DNA of 64,000 bases. Origin: Roseibacterium elongatum DSM 19469. Lineage in GTDB: Bacteria; Pseudomonadota; Alphaproteobacteria; Rhodobacterales; Rhodobacteraceae. Made by a program: the position numbers and the translations under genes. A model generated the notes under the pieces. The model searched no databases and was not told the origin of the DNA. It saw only the letters and a program-made list of their open reading frames with translations. Positions 10,589-19,326 of the stretch are shown here, piece by piece; the first letter of the stretch is position 1; the number at the start of each line of letters is the position of its first letter. The stretch covers positions 2,275,001 through 2,339,000 of the forward strand of contig NZ_CP004372.1 in the NCBI RefSeq assembly GCF_000590925.1, in the 5' to 3' direction.

Positions 10589-11205
10589 GCCGCATCTACG
10601 CCTGGGACGGGATCGTGCCGGTCATCGACCCGGCCGCTTTCGTCCATCCCGAGGCGGTGGTGATCGGCGACGTGCTGATCGGCCCGATGTGTTATGTCGG
10701 GCCGGGTGCCGTGCTGCGCGGCGATTTCGGTCGGATCGTCCTGGAAAAGGGATCGAACGTGCAGGAAACCTGCGTCGTGCATGCCTTTCCCGACAAGGAT
10801 GTCGTCATCGAGGAGGCCGGGCATATCGGCCATGGGGCGGTGCTGCATGGCTGCCATATCGGGCGTAACGCGATGGTCGGCATGAACGCCGTCGTGATGG
10901 ACGAGGCGGTGGTGGGCGAAAATACCATCATCGGGGCCATGGCCTTTGTCAGGGCAGGGGCGCAGATCCCGCCCAACAGCATGGCGGTGGGGTCGCCGGC
11001 CAAGGTGGTGCGCACCTTGACCGAGGATGAGATCGACTGGAAACGGCGGGGCACCGGCGTCTATCAGCAAATGGCGATGGAGGCGCGCGACAAGCTGCGC
11101 CCGGCTACGCCGCTGAACGCCCCCGAGGAAAACCGCCGCAGGGTCACCGCGCCGGTGTACGACCCGCTGATCCTGGAACGTGCGCGCCTCAGCGCACGGC
11201 CTTGA
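10585..11205 (+). CDS. paaY: PaaY, hexapeptide-repeat thioesterase of phenylacetate catabolism
   Basis: 206 residues, a left-handed beta-helix of the gamma-carbonic-anhydrase family. PaaY of E. coli hydrolyses ring-hydroxylated CoA esters that would trap CoA. Visible: hexapeptide repeats from residue 20 to 140, RGDFGRIV, and metal-binding histidines in the HGCHIGRNAMVGMNAVV region. A second in-frame ATG at 10573 would overlap paaZ by 16 bp; the ATGA overlap at 10585 is the simpler start. The 3' end overlaps the convergent tetR gene by 17 bp. Confidence 0.9.
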   Translation: MSRIYAWDGIVPVIDPAAFVHPEAVVIGDVLIGPMCYVGPGAVLRGDFGRIVLEKGSNVQETCVVHAFPDKDVVIEEAGHIGHGAVLHGCHIGRNAMVGMNAVVMDEAVVGENTIIGAMAFVRAGAQIPPNSMAVGSPAKVVRTLTEDEIDWKRRGTGVYQQMAMEARDKLRPATPLNAPEENRRRVTAPVYDPLILERARLSARP

Positions 11206-11788
11206 CGCCCTCGAGCACCAGGGTCGTCGCGATATCGGCGTAATCCTCGCGGGTGATCGGGCCGCCGTCCTTGAACCACATGTAGACCCAGTTCATGATG
11301 CCGAAAAGCGACATGGTCACCGGCATCAACAGCGGTCGTTCCTTGCTGTCGAGGTCGGGGTTCAGGTCGCGCAGGACCGCGGAAAACCGGCGCACGATCC
11401 GCCGCTCGATCGCGGTCAGGGCGGCCTTCTGATCGTCGTTCAGGGCTGATGTCGCGTTCAGCTGCACCTTGTGCTCGATATCGGCGCCCCGGTAGCAGTC
11501 CAGCACCGTCCCGACCAGACGGCGCAGCCGCTGCCGCGGCGGCAGGGATGCATCATCGGCCTGGGCAATCGTTTCGTCCAGTTCCTGCAGATGCGTGTGG
11601 ATGATCGCGAAGATCAGCGCATCCTTGCCGGGGTAGTAGTGATAGAGCAGCGCCTTCGACACGCCGGCCTGCTTTGCGATCAACGACATCGAGGCCTTGT
11701 CCATGCCCTGTTCGGCAAAGACCGCAGCCGCGTTGTGCAGGATGCTGCGCTGCTTGTCCTCGAAATCATCCGCCCGTGTTCGCGCCAT
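11189..11788 (-). CDS. TetR-family regulator of the paa genes (PaaR-like)
   Basis: 199 residues. The N-terminal helix-turn-helix is clear (SMSLIAKQAGVSKALLYHYY, residues about 32-51), followed by an all-helical ligand domain. Similar TetR proteins in paa clusters of other proteobacteria repress the pathway until an aryl-CoA ester binds. Three matching palindromes occur in this window (2601, 11871, 14514); one lies about 85 bp upstream of this gene, suggesting autoregulation. The start MARTRADDFEDKQR is chosen because similarity begins there; longer in-frame starts run into paaK. Last gene of the minus-strand paaG-paaI-paaK-tetR arm. Confidence 0.86.
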   Translation of the reverse strand: MARTRADDFEDKQRSILHNAAAVFAEQGMDKASMSLIAKQAGVSKALLYHYYPGKDALIFAIIHTHLQELDETIAQADDASLPPRQRLRRLVGTVLDCYRGADIEHKVQLNATSALNDDQKAALTAIERRIVRRFSAVLRDLNPDLDSKERPLLMPVTMSLFGIMNWVYMWFKDGGPITREDYADIATTLVLEGVKAVR

Positions 11789-11814
11789 CGCCGCTCTCTT
11801 TCGCCCTGCTGATC

Positions 11815-11836
11815 GTGCCTGCGTTTCCGCAGGCAC
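11815..11836. repeat. 9-bp inverted repeat between paaK and tetR
   Basis: GTGCCTGCG and CGCAGGCAC flank a 4-base loop. There is no U-tract on either side, so it is a weak terminator at best. It may lie in the tetR leader. Confidence 0.4.
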
Positions 11837-11870
11837 GGTCTGATTGTCATATTGGGTTAATGACTTTCTG

Positions 11871-11888
11871 TCACCAACCGGCCGGTCA
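11871..11888. promoter_or_regulatory. TetR-type operator, site 2
   Basis: TCACCAACCGGCCGGTCA matches the paaJ operator at 14 of 18 positions and keeps the CGG-CCGGTCA core. It overlaps the paaK stop codon and lies upstream of tetR, so it probably serves tetR autoregulation. It is the weakest of the three sites. Confidence 0.5.
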
Positions 11889-13195
11889 ATTCTTGGGGCG
11901 GTTGTCCACCACCCGCTTGGCCTTGCCCTCGGAGCGGGCAATCGCCTCGGGGTCGCGCACGTCGATCCGGGTCGAGACGCCGACCACCGACTTGATGTGA
12001 TGCGCCAATTCCTTGGCCGAGGCGGCGCGAGCGCCTTCGTCGGTAAAGTTCGGCGCGCATTCGACATGCACGGTCATGTTGTCCATCCGCCCCTCGCGGC
12101 CCAGTTCGATCTGGAAATGCGGCGTCAGCCCCTCGCATTTCAGGATCTGTTCCTCGATCTGGGTGGGGAAGACATTGACGCCGCGCAGGATGATCATGTC
12201 GTCGCTGCGGCCGGTGATCTTCTCGATCCGCCGCATCGTGCGCGCCGTGCCCGGCAACGGCGGGTCAGGTCGCGGGTGCGGTAGCGCACCATCGGCAGAC
12301 CTTCCTTGGTCAGCGTGGTGAACACCAACTCGCCCATCTCGCCATCGGGCAGAACCTCGCCCGTGTTGGGGTCGATGATCTCGGGGTAGAAGTGATCTTC
12401 CCAGATGTGCAGGCCGTCCTTGGTTTCCACGCATTCCTGCGCGACACCGGGGCCCATCACCTCGGACAGGCCGTAGATATCGACCGCCTGCATGTTGAAC
12501 GCCTCTTCGATTTCCTCGCGCATGGCGTTGGTCCAGGGCTCGGCCCCGAAAATGCCGACCTCGAGCGAGCACTCGCGCGGGTCAAGGCCCTGGCGGCGGA
12601 ACTCGTCCAGGATCGACAGCATGTAGGAGGGCGTGACCATGATGATTCGCGGCTTGAAATCGTTGATCAGCGTCACCTGGCGTTCGGTCATCCCGCCCGA
12701 GATCGGAACAACGGTGCAGCCCAGACGCTCGGCCCCGTAATGGGCGCCGAGGCCCCCGGTGAACAGGCCGTAGCCATAGGCATTGTGCAGGATGTCGCCG
12801 GGCCGCCCGCCTGCGGCCCGGATCGAGCGCGCGATCAGGTTCGACCAATGGTCGATATCGTCCTTGGTATAGCCCACCACGGTCGGCTTGCCGGTGGTTC
12901 CCGACGAGCCATGGATGCGCACCAGTTTCGTCTGCGGCACGGCGAACATGCCGAACGGATAGGTGTCGCGCAGATCCTGCTTGGTGGTGAAAGGAAATTT
13001 CGCGATATCGGCCAGCGTCTTCAGCTCTTCGGGGTGGACGTCATGCTCGATGAAGCGGTTGCGATAGAAGGGCGAGTTCTCGAAGGCATGTTTCAGCGAC
13101 CGCTTCATGCGGTGAAACTGCAGCGCCTCGATTTCGTCGCGCGAGGCGATTTCGATCGGGTCGAGATCCTGGCTGCGGGGCGTAAGGTCTTGCAT
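11886..13195 (-). CDS. paaK: Phenylacetate-CoA ligase (one-base frameshift near 12260)
   Basis: AMP-forming ligase that activates phenylacetate to phenylacetyl-CoA, the entry step. The N-terminal part runs from MQDLTPRSQDLD at 13195 (GGGAGGAC ribosome site). It includes the ATP-binding loop HGSSGTTGKPTVVGY, IFGAEPWTNAM and YRTRDLT. After RTRDLTR the frame is lost and resumes one phase over at LPGTARTMRRIEKITGRSDDM, running to VDNRPKN. Adding one base between about 12258 and 12262 gives a continuous 436-residue protein, the family length. The C-terminal lid domain is intact in the other frame, so a sequence error is more likely than gene death. Confidence 0.9.
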
Positions 13196-13224
13196 TCTGT
13201 CCTCCCTTGGAAACGCGGTGCCGG

Positions 13225-13668
13225 TCAGACCGGCAGATGAGTGCCCGAGACGGTGCGCGAATGGCCGCGAAACTCGGCCACATGCGCCCCGTCCTGATTG
13301 ATGATGCGGATATCGTAGATGCCCGACCGGCCGCGGCGCGATACCTCGGTCGCGATGGCGGTCAGCCGGTCGCCGATGCGGACCGGCTGCAGATAGGTGA
13401 CCGAGCAGTGCTGCGCGACCGTGACGGCGTTGTAGCTGTTGCAGGCAAAGGCAAAGGCGCTGTCGGCCAGGGTAAAGATATAGCCGCCGTGACAATTGCC
13501 ATGCCCGTTCGACATCGCGTCGGTGATGGTCATCGACAGGGTGGCGGCCCCCGGCGCGACATGGTCCAGCACCATGCCGAGGCGTTGGCTGGCGCTGTCG
13601 TCGTTCCACATCGCCTGTGCCGAGGCTTCGGCCAGTTCCTGCGGGGTCATGTCGGATGCGGCCGTCAT
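13225..13668 (-). CDS. paaI: PaaI, hydroxyphenylacetyl-CoA thioesterase
   Basis: 147 residues, a hot-dog thioesterase. In E. coli PaaI hydrolyses hydroxylated phenylacetyl-CoA side products and rescues CoA. The family signature is visible: MSNGHGNCHGGYIFTLADSA, with the active-site Asn/His/Asp region, then VTYLQPVRIGDRL. Its start overlaps the paaG stop by 4 bp (ATGA), and paaK follows after 29 bp, so the three are one transcript. Confidence 0.92.
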   Translation of the reverse strand: MTAASDMTPQELAEASAQAMWNDDSASQRLGMVLDHVAPGAATLSMTITDAMSNGHGNCHGGYIFTLADSAFAFACNSYNAVTVAQHCSVTYLQPVRIGDRLTAIATEVSRRGRSGIYDIRIINQDGAHVAEFRGHSRTVSGTHLPV

Positions 13669-14459
13669 GCGCCCTTGAACTCCGGCTTGCGCTTGTCGAG
13701 GAAGGCCGCGACCCCCTCGGCATAATCGGCGCTGCGCCCGGCCGTCTGTTGCAGGTCGCGTTCCATGTCGAGTTGTTCATCCAGAGAGTTGGTCGCGGCG
13801 GCCTGGATCAGGCGCTTGGTCAGGCCCAGCCCCAGTGTCGGCCCCGCGGCCAAGCGGCTGGCCAGGGCCATGGCCTCGTCCATCAGGGTGTCGTCGGGCA
13901 GCGCCTTCCAGATCATGCCCCAGGCGGCGGCGGTTTCGGCATCGACCGGCTCGGCGGTCAGCGCCAGCGCCTTGGCGCGCGGCTCGCCCAGGATGCGCGC
14001 GAGGCTCCAGCTGCCGCCGGCATCGGGGATCAGGCCGATCTTGGAAAACGCCTGGATGAACCGCGCCGATTGCGCGGCCAGAACGATGTCGCAGGCCAGC
14101 GCGATATTCGCGCCCGCCCCGGCGGCGACCCCGTTCACGGCGCAGATCACCGGCTTTTCGAGGCTGCGAATCAGCCGCAGCGTCGGGTTGTAGAAGGTCT
14201 CCAGCGTATGGCCCAGATCGGGGGCCGGCCCGCCCTTGCGCGGGTCGCGATCGCCCAGATCCTGCCCGGCGCAAAAGCCGCGCCCCGCCCCCGTCAACAG
14301 CACCGCCCGGATGGCCGGGTCCTCATGCGCGCGCTCGATTTGCGCACGCAGGGCAAGGTGCATCTCCTCGTTGAAGGAATTCAGCTTGTCCGGCCGGTTC
14401 AGCGTCAGGCACAGGACGCCCTGTTGCAGCTCGGCCAATACGGTTTCGGTCTCGGTCAT
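13665..14459 (-). CDS. paaG: 1,2-epoxyphenylacetyl-CoA isomerase (crotonase family)
   Basis: 264 residues. Converts ring-1,2-epoxyphenylacetyl-CoA to oxepin-CoA and also shifts double bonds later in the path. Crotonase features: LTLNRPDKLNSFNEEMH near the N-terminus, oxyanion-hole region GFCAGQDLGDRD, catalytic Asp context IGLIPDAGGSW, and a C-terminal FLDKRKPEF. The start MTETETVLAEL at 14459 has an upstream GGGAGGGA; the longer frame to 14513 would run through the operator region. First gene of the minus-strand arm, divergent from paaN. Confidence 0.93.
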   Translation of the reverse strand: MTETETVLAELQQGVLCLTLNRPDKLNSFNEEMHLALRAQIERAHEDPAIRAVLLTGAGRGFCAGQDLGDRDPRKGGPAPDLGHTLETFYNPTLRLIRSLEKPVICAVNGVAAGAGANIALACDIVLAAQSARFIQAFSKIGLIPDAGGSWSLARILGEPRAKALALTAEPVDAETAAAWGMIWKALPDDTLMDEAMALASRLAAGPTLGLGLTKRLIQAAATNSLDEQLDMERDLQQTAGRSADYAEGVAAFLDKRKPEFKGA

Positions 14460-14513
14460 CGCACATCCCTCCCTCGGTGCTGCAATTCCAGGCACTGAAA
14501 AAAAACCTTGCAT

Positions 14514-14531
14514 AGACCGACCGTCCGGTCA
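14514..14531. promoter_or_regulatory. TetR-type operator, site 3
   Basis: AGACCGACCGTCCGGTCA; its reverse complement matches the paaJ operator at 16 of 18 positions. It sits in the divergent intergenic region between paaG (start 14459, minus) and paaN (start 14565, plus), placed to control both arms. Confidence 0.7.
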
Positions 14532-14564
14532 ATGATAAACCATGCCAACGAGGGGGGAGCTTCA

Positions 14565-16220
14565 TTGGGCACGTTATTCGACCAGCATCGGGGACTATTG
14601 GACGACGCGCTGCGCGCCCTGTCCGCGCGCGGGTTCTGGACGCCGTTCCCCGAGATCCCCAGCGGCAAGATTTATGGCGAGACGGCGCGCGACGACGGCC
14701 AGGTGGCGTTCGATTCGGCGCTGGGAACAGCCTTCGAGATCCCCGGCCATCCACATGCGCAGCGCGTCGGGGCCGAGGTGTCGCCATGGGGCTTTGCGCT
14801 CGATATCACCTATCCGGCTGCCGATGCGCCCGCGCTGATCGCGGCGTCGCAGGCCGCCGCACCCGCCTGGGCCGAGGCCGGGCCTGAGGCCTGGGTGGGC
14901 GTCTGCCTTGAAATCCTGACGCGGCTGAACGCCATGAGCTTTCTCATGGGCCACGCGGTGATGCACACGACCGGGCAGGCGTTCCCGATGGCGTTTCAGG
15001 CCGGCGGCCCGCATGCGCAGGATCGGGGCCTCGAGGCCGTGGCGATGGCCTGGGCCGAAATGACCCGCGTGCCCGAGAGCGCCCTTTGGGAAAAGCCGCA
15101 GGGCACGGCCGCGCCGCTGGTCATCGAAAAGCACTGGCAGGTCGTGCCGCGCGGCGTGGCGCTGGTCATCGGCTGCAACACCTTTCCGACCTGGAACAGC
15201 TATCCGGGCCTGTTCGCCAGCCTGGCCACCGGCAACACCGTGATCGTCAAGCCGCACCCATCGGCCATCCTGCCGCTGGCCCTGACCGTGCGCCTCGCGC
15301 GCGAGGTGCTGGCCGAGGCGGGGTATCCGGCCGACGCCGTGCTGTTGGCCGCCGACGCGCCTGGCGCCGAGATCACGCAAGACCTGGTGCAGGTCCCGGC
15401 CGTGCGGATGATCGACTATACCGGCTCGAACGCCTTTGGCGACTGGGTGCGCAGCCATGCCGCCCCGGGCACGCAGGCCTATACCGAAGAGGCCGGGGTC
15501 AACAGCATCGTCATCGCCGGGACCGATGATTTTGCGGGCATGTGTGCCAATATCGCCTTTTCGCTGTCGCTCTATTCCGGGCAGATGTGCACCGCGCCCC
15601 AGGATATCTTCGTGCCGCGCGGCGGGATCGACACCGACATGGGCCACAAGAGCTTTGACGAGGTCGCCAAGGGCATCGCGGGCGCGGTTGATGCGCTGCT
15701 GGCCGATCCGGCCCGCGCCTCGGGCGTGTGTGGCACGCTGGCCAACCCCGCGACGCTGGACCGCGTCGCGCAGGCCCGCAGCCTTGGCCGCGTGATCCGC
15801 GATAGCCAACCCCTCGCCGAGGGGCGCAGCGCCAGCCCCCTGATTCTGGCGGTCGAGGCGGGCGAGACAGACGCGTACGAGGCGGAATGCTTCGGCCCGA
15901 TCTCCTTCGTCGTCGCGGTCGACGATGCCGAGGCGGGCGTGGCCCGTGCCGCCGATCTGGCGCAGCGCAAGGGGGCCATCACCGCCGCGCTCTACGACAC
16001 CGATGAGGACCGGATCCCCCGCGTGGCCGCTGCCTTTGCGCGCGCCGGGGTAAACCTGTCGGTCAATCTGACCGGCAATATCTACGTCAATCAAAGTGCC
16101 GCGTTCAGTGACTTTCATGTCACTGGCGCGAATCCGGCCGGCAATGCCAGCCTGACAGATGCCGCCTTCGTCGCGAACCGGTTCCGGGTCGCGATGTGGC
16201 GTCGCCCGCGCGCGGCCTGA
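14565..16220 (+). CDS. paaN: PaaN-type phenylacetate degradation aldehyde dehydrogenase
   Basis: 551 residues from the TTG at 14565, the usual length of the stand-alone PaaN family: aldehyde dehydrogenase fold without the MaoC domain of PaaZ. The catalytic cysteine is in YSGQMCTAPQD. The cofactor region reads IGCNTFPTWNSYPG and NTVIVKPHPSAI. The TTG follows AGGGGGGAG at 5-base spacing and begins MGTLFDQHRG, as in the family; an ATG at 14532 directly abuts the operator and is less likely. Role overlaps the dehydrogenase half of PaaZ, which is also present, so its substrate here is uncertain. Confidence 0.85.
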   Translation: MGTLFDQHRGLLDDALRALSARGFWTPFPEIPSGKIYGETARDDGQVAFDSALGTAFEIPGHPHAQRVGAEVSPWGFALDITYPAADAPALIAASQAAAPAWAEAGPEAWVGVCLEILTRLNAMSFLMGHAVMHTTGQAFPMAFQAGGPHAQDRGLEAVAMAWAEMTRVPESALWEKPQGTAAPLVIEKHWQVVPRGVALVIGCNTFPTWNSYPGLFASLATGNTVIVKPHPSAILPLALTVRLAREVLAEAGYPADAVLLAADAPGAEITQDLVQVPAVRMIDYTGSNAFGDWVRSHAAPGTQAYTEEAGVNSIVIAGTDDFAGMCANIAFSLSLYSGQMCTAPQDIFVPRGGIDTDMGHKSFDEVAKGIAGAVDALLADPARASGVCGTLANPATLDRVAQARSLGRVIRDSQPLAEGRSASPLILAVEAGETDAYEAECFGPISFVVAVDDAEAGVARAADLAQRKGAITAALYDTDEDRIPRVAAAFARAGVNLSVNLTGNIYVNQSAAFSDFHVTGANPAGNASLTDAAFVANRFRVAMWRRPRAA

Positions 16221-16258
16221 CGGTCGCCTGCATCCGTACCAGAGGGAGGATAGAACCC

Positions 16259-17407
16259 ATGACGACGAAGACCCTGACGACGACGGCCCTGACCGGTATT
16301 CTCGCATTCGGCCTTGCCGGTGCGGCGATGGCCGAGATCCGGATCGGCGCCACGCTTTCGGAAACCGGCCCGGCCTCGTTCCTCGGCGACCCCGAGGCCA
16401 AGACCCTGCGCATGCTGGTCGACGAGGTGAACGCCGCCGGTGGCATCAACGGCGAACAGATCGAACTGATCATGTATGACGACGCCGGCGACCCGAACCG
16501 CGCGCGCACCTTCGCCACCCGCCTGATCGAGGATGACGAGGTCGTGGCCATCATCGGCGGCACCACCACCGGCACCACCATGTCGATCATGCCGATGGTC
16601 GACGATGCCGAGATCCCCTTCATCTCGCTGGCCGGGGCGATCCAGATCATCGATCCGGTCCAGCCCTTCACCTTCAAGACGCCGCATACCGACCGCATGG
16701 CCTGTGCGCGCATCTTCGAAGACATGCAGGCGCGCGAGATCATGCGCATCGGCATGATCTCGGGCACCGACGGCTTCGGCGCGTCGATGCGCGAGCAGTG
16801 CCTGTCGATCGTGGGCGAGTACGGGATCGAGGTCGTGGCCGACGAACGCTATGGCCCGCAGGATGCCGACATGACCCCGCAGCTGACCAATATCCGTGGC
16901 GAAGAGGGCATCCAGGCCGTTCTGAACCCGGGCTTCGGCCAGGGCCCGTCGATCGTGACGCGCAACTATGCCCAGCTTGGCATCGACATGCCGCTCTACC
17001 AGTCGCATGGCGTCGCGTCGCAGGGCTTCATCGATCTGGCCGGCGCCGATGCCGCCGAGGGCGTTCGCCTGCCGGGCACGGCGCTGCTGGTCGCCGATCT
17101 GCTGGCCGAGGACGATCCGCAATACGACGTGGTGCAGGCCTATACCCAGGCCTACGAAGCCGCCTATGACATGCCCGTGACCACCTTTGGCGGGTATGCG
17201 CATGACGCCTTCCGCATCCTCGTCGATGCCATCGAGCGTGCCGGGTCGAGCGACCCGCAGGACATCCGCGACGCCATCGAGGCGACCGACGGTCTGGTCG
17301 GGACCACCGGCATCTACACGATGTCGCCCGACGATCACCTCGGCCTCGACATCACCGCCTTCCGGATGCTGGAAATCCGCGACGGTGGCTGGACGCTGGT
17401 CGACTGA
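16259..17407 (+). CDS. Periplasmic binding protein of a branched-chain-amino-acid-type ABC transporter
   Basis: 382 residues. The N-terminus is a standard signal peptide ending AGAAMA before EIRIGATLSETG. Type I periplasmic binding fold of the LivJ/HmgA class (VNAAGGINGEQIELI; GFGASMREQC; GGYAHDAFRIL). The start at 16259 follows AGGGAGGA; the frame upstream of it lacks a signal peptide. First of a complete five-component importer reading with paaN. Liv-type systems also import aromatic acids, so phenylacetate or a related aromatic acid is a reasonable inference, not shown by sequence. Confidence 0.88.
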   Translation: MTTKTLTTTALTGILAFGLAGAAMAEIRIGATLSETGPASFLGDPEAKTLRMLVDEVNAAGGINGEQIELIMYDDAGDPNRARTFATRLIEDDEVVAIIGGTTTGTTMSIMPMVDDAEIPFISLAGAIQIIDPVQPFTFKTPHTDRMACARIFEDMQAREIMRIGMISGTDGFGASMREQCLSIVGEYGIEVVADERYGPQDADMTPQLTNIRGEEGIQAVLNPGFGQGPSIVTRNYAQLGIDMPLYQSHGVASQGFIDLAGADAAEGVRLPGTALLVADLLAEDDPQYDVVQAYTQAYEAAYDMPVTTFGGYAHDAFRILVDAIERAGSSDPQDIRDAIEATDGLVGTTGIYTMSPDDHLGLDITAFRMLEIRDGGWTLVD

Positions 17408-17494
17408 TCGCCCGAGACATCACGGCCGGGCGCGTCCCTGCGCCCGGCCATTTCCGGATCCCCCTAGCGTTGCCCGCCTGCGGAGTGCCCCGAC

Positions 17495-18367
17495 ATGTCT
17501 GAACTCATGCAATTTCTCTTTTCCGGCGTGACGGTCGGCGCGGTCTACGCGCTCGTCGCGTTGGGGTTCACCATCATCTACAATGCCTCGGACGTCGTGA
17601 ATTTCGCCCAGGGCGAATTCGTGATGCTGGGGGGGATGATCACCGTTTTCGCCCATGCCGCCGGTCTGCCCCTGCCGCTGGCGGCGGTGCTGGCCATCGT
17701 GGTCACCGGCGTGATCGGTGTGGCCCTGAACAAGCTGGCGATCGAGCCCGCGCGCGGTGCGCCGGTGGTGTCGCTGATCATCATCACCATCGGGGCGGCC
17801 ATTTTCATCAAGGGTGTCACCAAGCTGGTCTTCGACAAGCAGTTGCACCGCTTTCCGGCCTTTTCCGGCGACACGCCGATCCAGATCATGGGCGCGACGA
17901 TCCTGCCGCAAAGCCTGTGGGTGATCGCGGGCGCGGTTGCCGTGTTCATCGGGCTGTTTCTGTTCTTCACCCGCACCCTGACGGGCCGCGCGGTGCTGGC
18001 CACCTCGAACAACCGCCTTGCGGCGCAACTGGTCGGCATCAACACCAAATGGGTGATGACCCTGGCCTTCAGCCTGTCGGCGGCCATCGGTGCGCTGGCG
18101 GGGGTGCTGGTCACGCCCATCACGTTGACCAGCTATGACGTCGGCATTGCGCTGGCGCTCAAGGGGTTTGCCGCCGCGATGCTGGGCGGCATGGGCAACC
18201 CCAAAGGCGCGCTGGTGGGCGGCATCCTGCTTGGCCTGCTCGAGGCGCTGACCGCCGGCTACATCAGCTCGCAATACAAGGACGCGGCGGCCTTCATCGT
18301 GATCCTGGCGGTGCTCTTCGTGATGCCCCAGGGCCTCTTTGGTAGCAAATCAATGGATCGGGTGTAA
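17495..18367 (+). CDS. ABC transporter inner-membrane permease, LivH type
   Basis: 290 residues with about eight hydrophobic segments and the LivH-like start VTVGAVYALVALGFTIIYNA followed by VVNFAQGEFVMLGG. Forms the membrane channel with the LivM-type gene, which starts 2 bp after this stop. Part of the importer at 16259-20796. Substrate inferred only from the paa context. Confidence 0.9.
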   Translation: MSELMQFLFSGVTVGAVYALVALGFTIIYNASDVVNFAQGEFVMLGGMITVFAHAAGLPLPLAAVLAIVVTGVIGVALNKLAIEPARGAPVVSLIIITIGAAIFIKGVTKLVFDKQLHRFPAFSGDTPIQIMGATILPQSLWVIAGAVAVFIGLFLFFTRTLTGRAVLATSNNRLAAQLVGINTKWVMTLAFSLSAAIGALAGVLVTPITLTSYDVGIALALKGFAAAMLGGMGNPKGALVGGILLGLLEALTAGYISSQYKDAAAFIVILAVLFVMPQGLFGSKSMDRV

Positions 18368-18369
18368 TC

Positions 18370-19326
18370 ATGCGTCTCAGTTCCAAACAGATCAGCCTTC
18401 TGGTGCTGACGGCGCTGATCGTGCTGGCGCCCTTGTTCTTCCCGTCGTCCTTCTATTACCGCGTGGGCGCGCTGGTCTTCATCAACGGTCTGGCGGTCGT
18501 GGGGATCGTGATCCTGACCGGCTATGCGGGTCAGATCAGCCTCGGGCATGCCGGGTTCGCCGGGATCGGTGCCTATGCCTGCGCGCTGGCGCCCGAGCAT
18601 TTCGGCATCCATGTGGGCCTTGCCGCGCTTCTGGGGGCCGCGATCTCGGCGGTGCTGGCCTATCTGGTGGGCCGTCCGATCCTGCGGTTGCAGGGCTATT
18701 ACCTGGGGGTGGCCAGTCTCGGCTTCGGCATTCTGGTGGCGATGGTCCTGTCGAACGAGGCCGCGGTGACCGGCGGGCCCGACGGCATCCAGGTCAACGA
18801 TCTGGGCCTGCGCCGCCTGCTGAACGATCTCGGCCTCAGCCTCAGCAATTCCGAGTTCTGGTATGCGTTCAGCGGCTTTGCCCTGCTGGTCGGGGCCTGG
18901 ATCGCCCTGAACCTGCACAACAGCCCGACGGGGCGGGCCTGGCGCGCGCTGCACGGCTCCGAGGTGGCGGCCCGCACGGTCGGTGTCGATGTGGCCCGCC
19001 TCAAGCTGCAGGCCTTCGTGATCTCGGCGGTCTATGCCTCTGCCTCGGGCTCGCTTCTGGCGCTGCAGAACCGCTTCATCACGCCCGAGGTGGCGGGATA
19101 CATGCACTCGATCGAGATGGTGACCATGGCCGTGCTCGGCGGGGCCGGATCGGTTCTGGGCGCGATCTTCGGCGCGACGATCCTGACGGTGCTGCCGCAG
19201 GTTCTGACCGTCTTTGCCGAATACGAGATGATGATGCTCGGCCTTGTGATGATGCTTGTGATGATCTTCATGCGCGAAGGGGTTCTACCGTCGCTCCTGC
19301 GCCTGTTCCGGGGGAGGGGAGAATGA
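18370..19326 (+). CDS. ABC transporter inner-membrane permease, LivM type
   Basis: 318 residues, mostly hydrophobic. Contains the LivM landmarks LTGYAGQISLGHAGFAGIGA and GGAGSVLGAIFGA. Second permease of the importer. Its stop overlaps the ATG of the ATPase gene (ATGA at 19323), so the two are probably translationally coupled. Confidence 0.9.
   Translation: MRLSSKQISLLVLTALIVLAPLFFPSSFYYRVGALVFINGLAVVGIVILTGYAGQISLGHAGFAGIGAYACALAPEHFGIHVGLAALLGAAISAVLAYLVGRPILRLQGYYLGVASLGFGILVAMVLSNEAAVTGGPDGIQVNDLGLRRLLNDLGLSLSNSEFWYAFSGFALLVGAWIALNLHNSPTGRAWRALHGSEVAARTVGVDVARLKLQAFVISAVYASASGSLLALQNRFITPEVAGYMHSIEMVTMAVLGGAGSVLGAIFGATILTVLPQVLTVFAEYEMMMLGLVMMLVMIFMREGVLPSLLRLFRGRGE

Noticed and set aside
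12194..12300. paaK as a pseudogene
   Set aside because: Both sides of the single-base shift are conserved and the corrected length equals the family length; six other genes show the same kind of defect, so error is more likely.
18339..19322. Upstream extension of the LivG-type gene frame
   Set aside because: It overlaps the entire LivM-type permease in another frame and has no family similarity; the ATGA overlap at 19323 gives the proper start.
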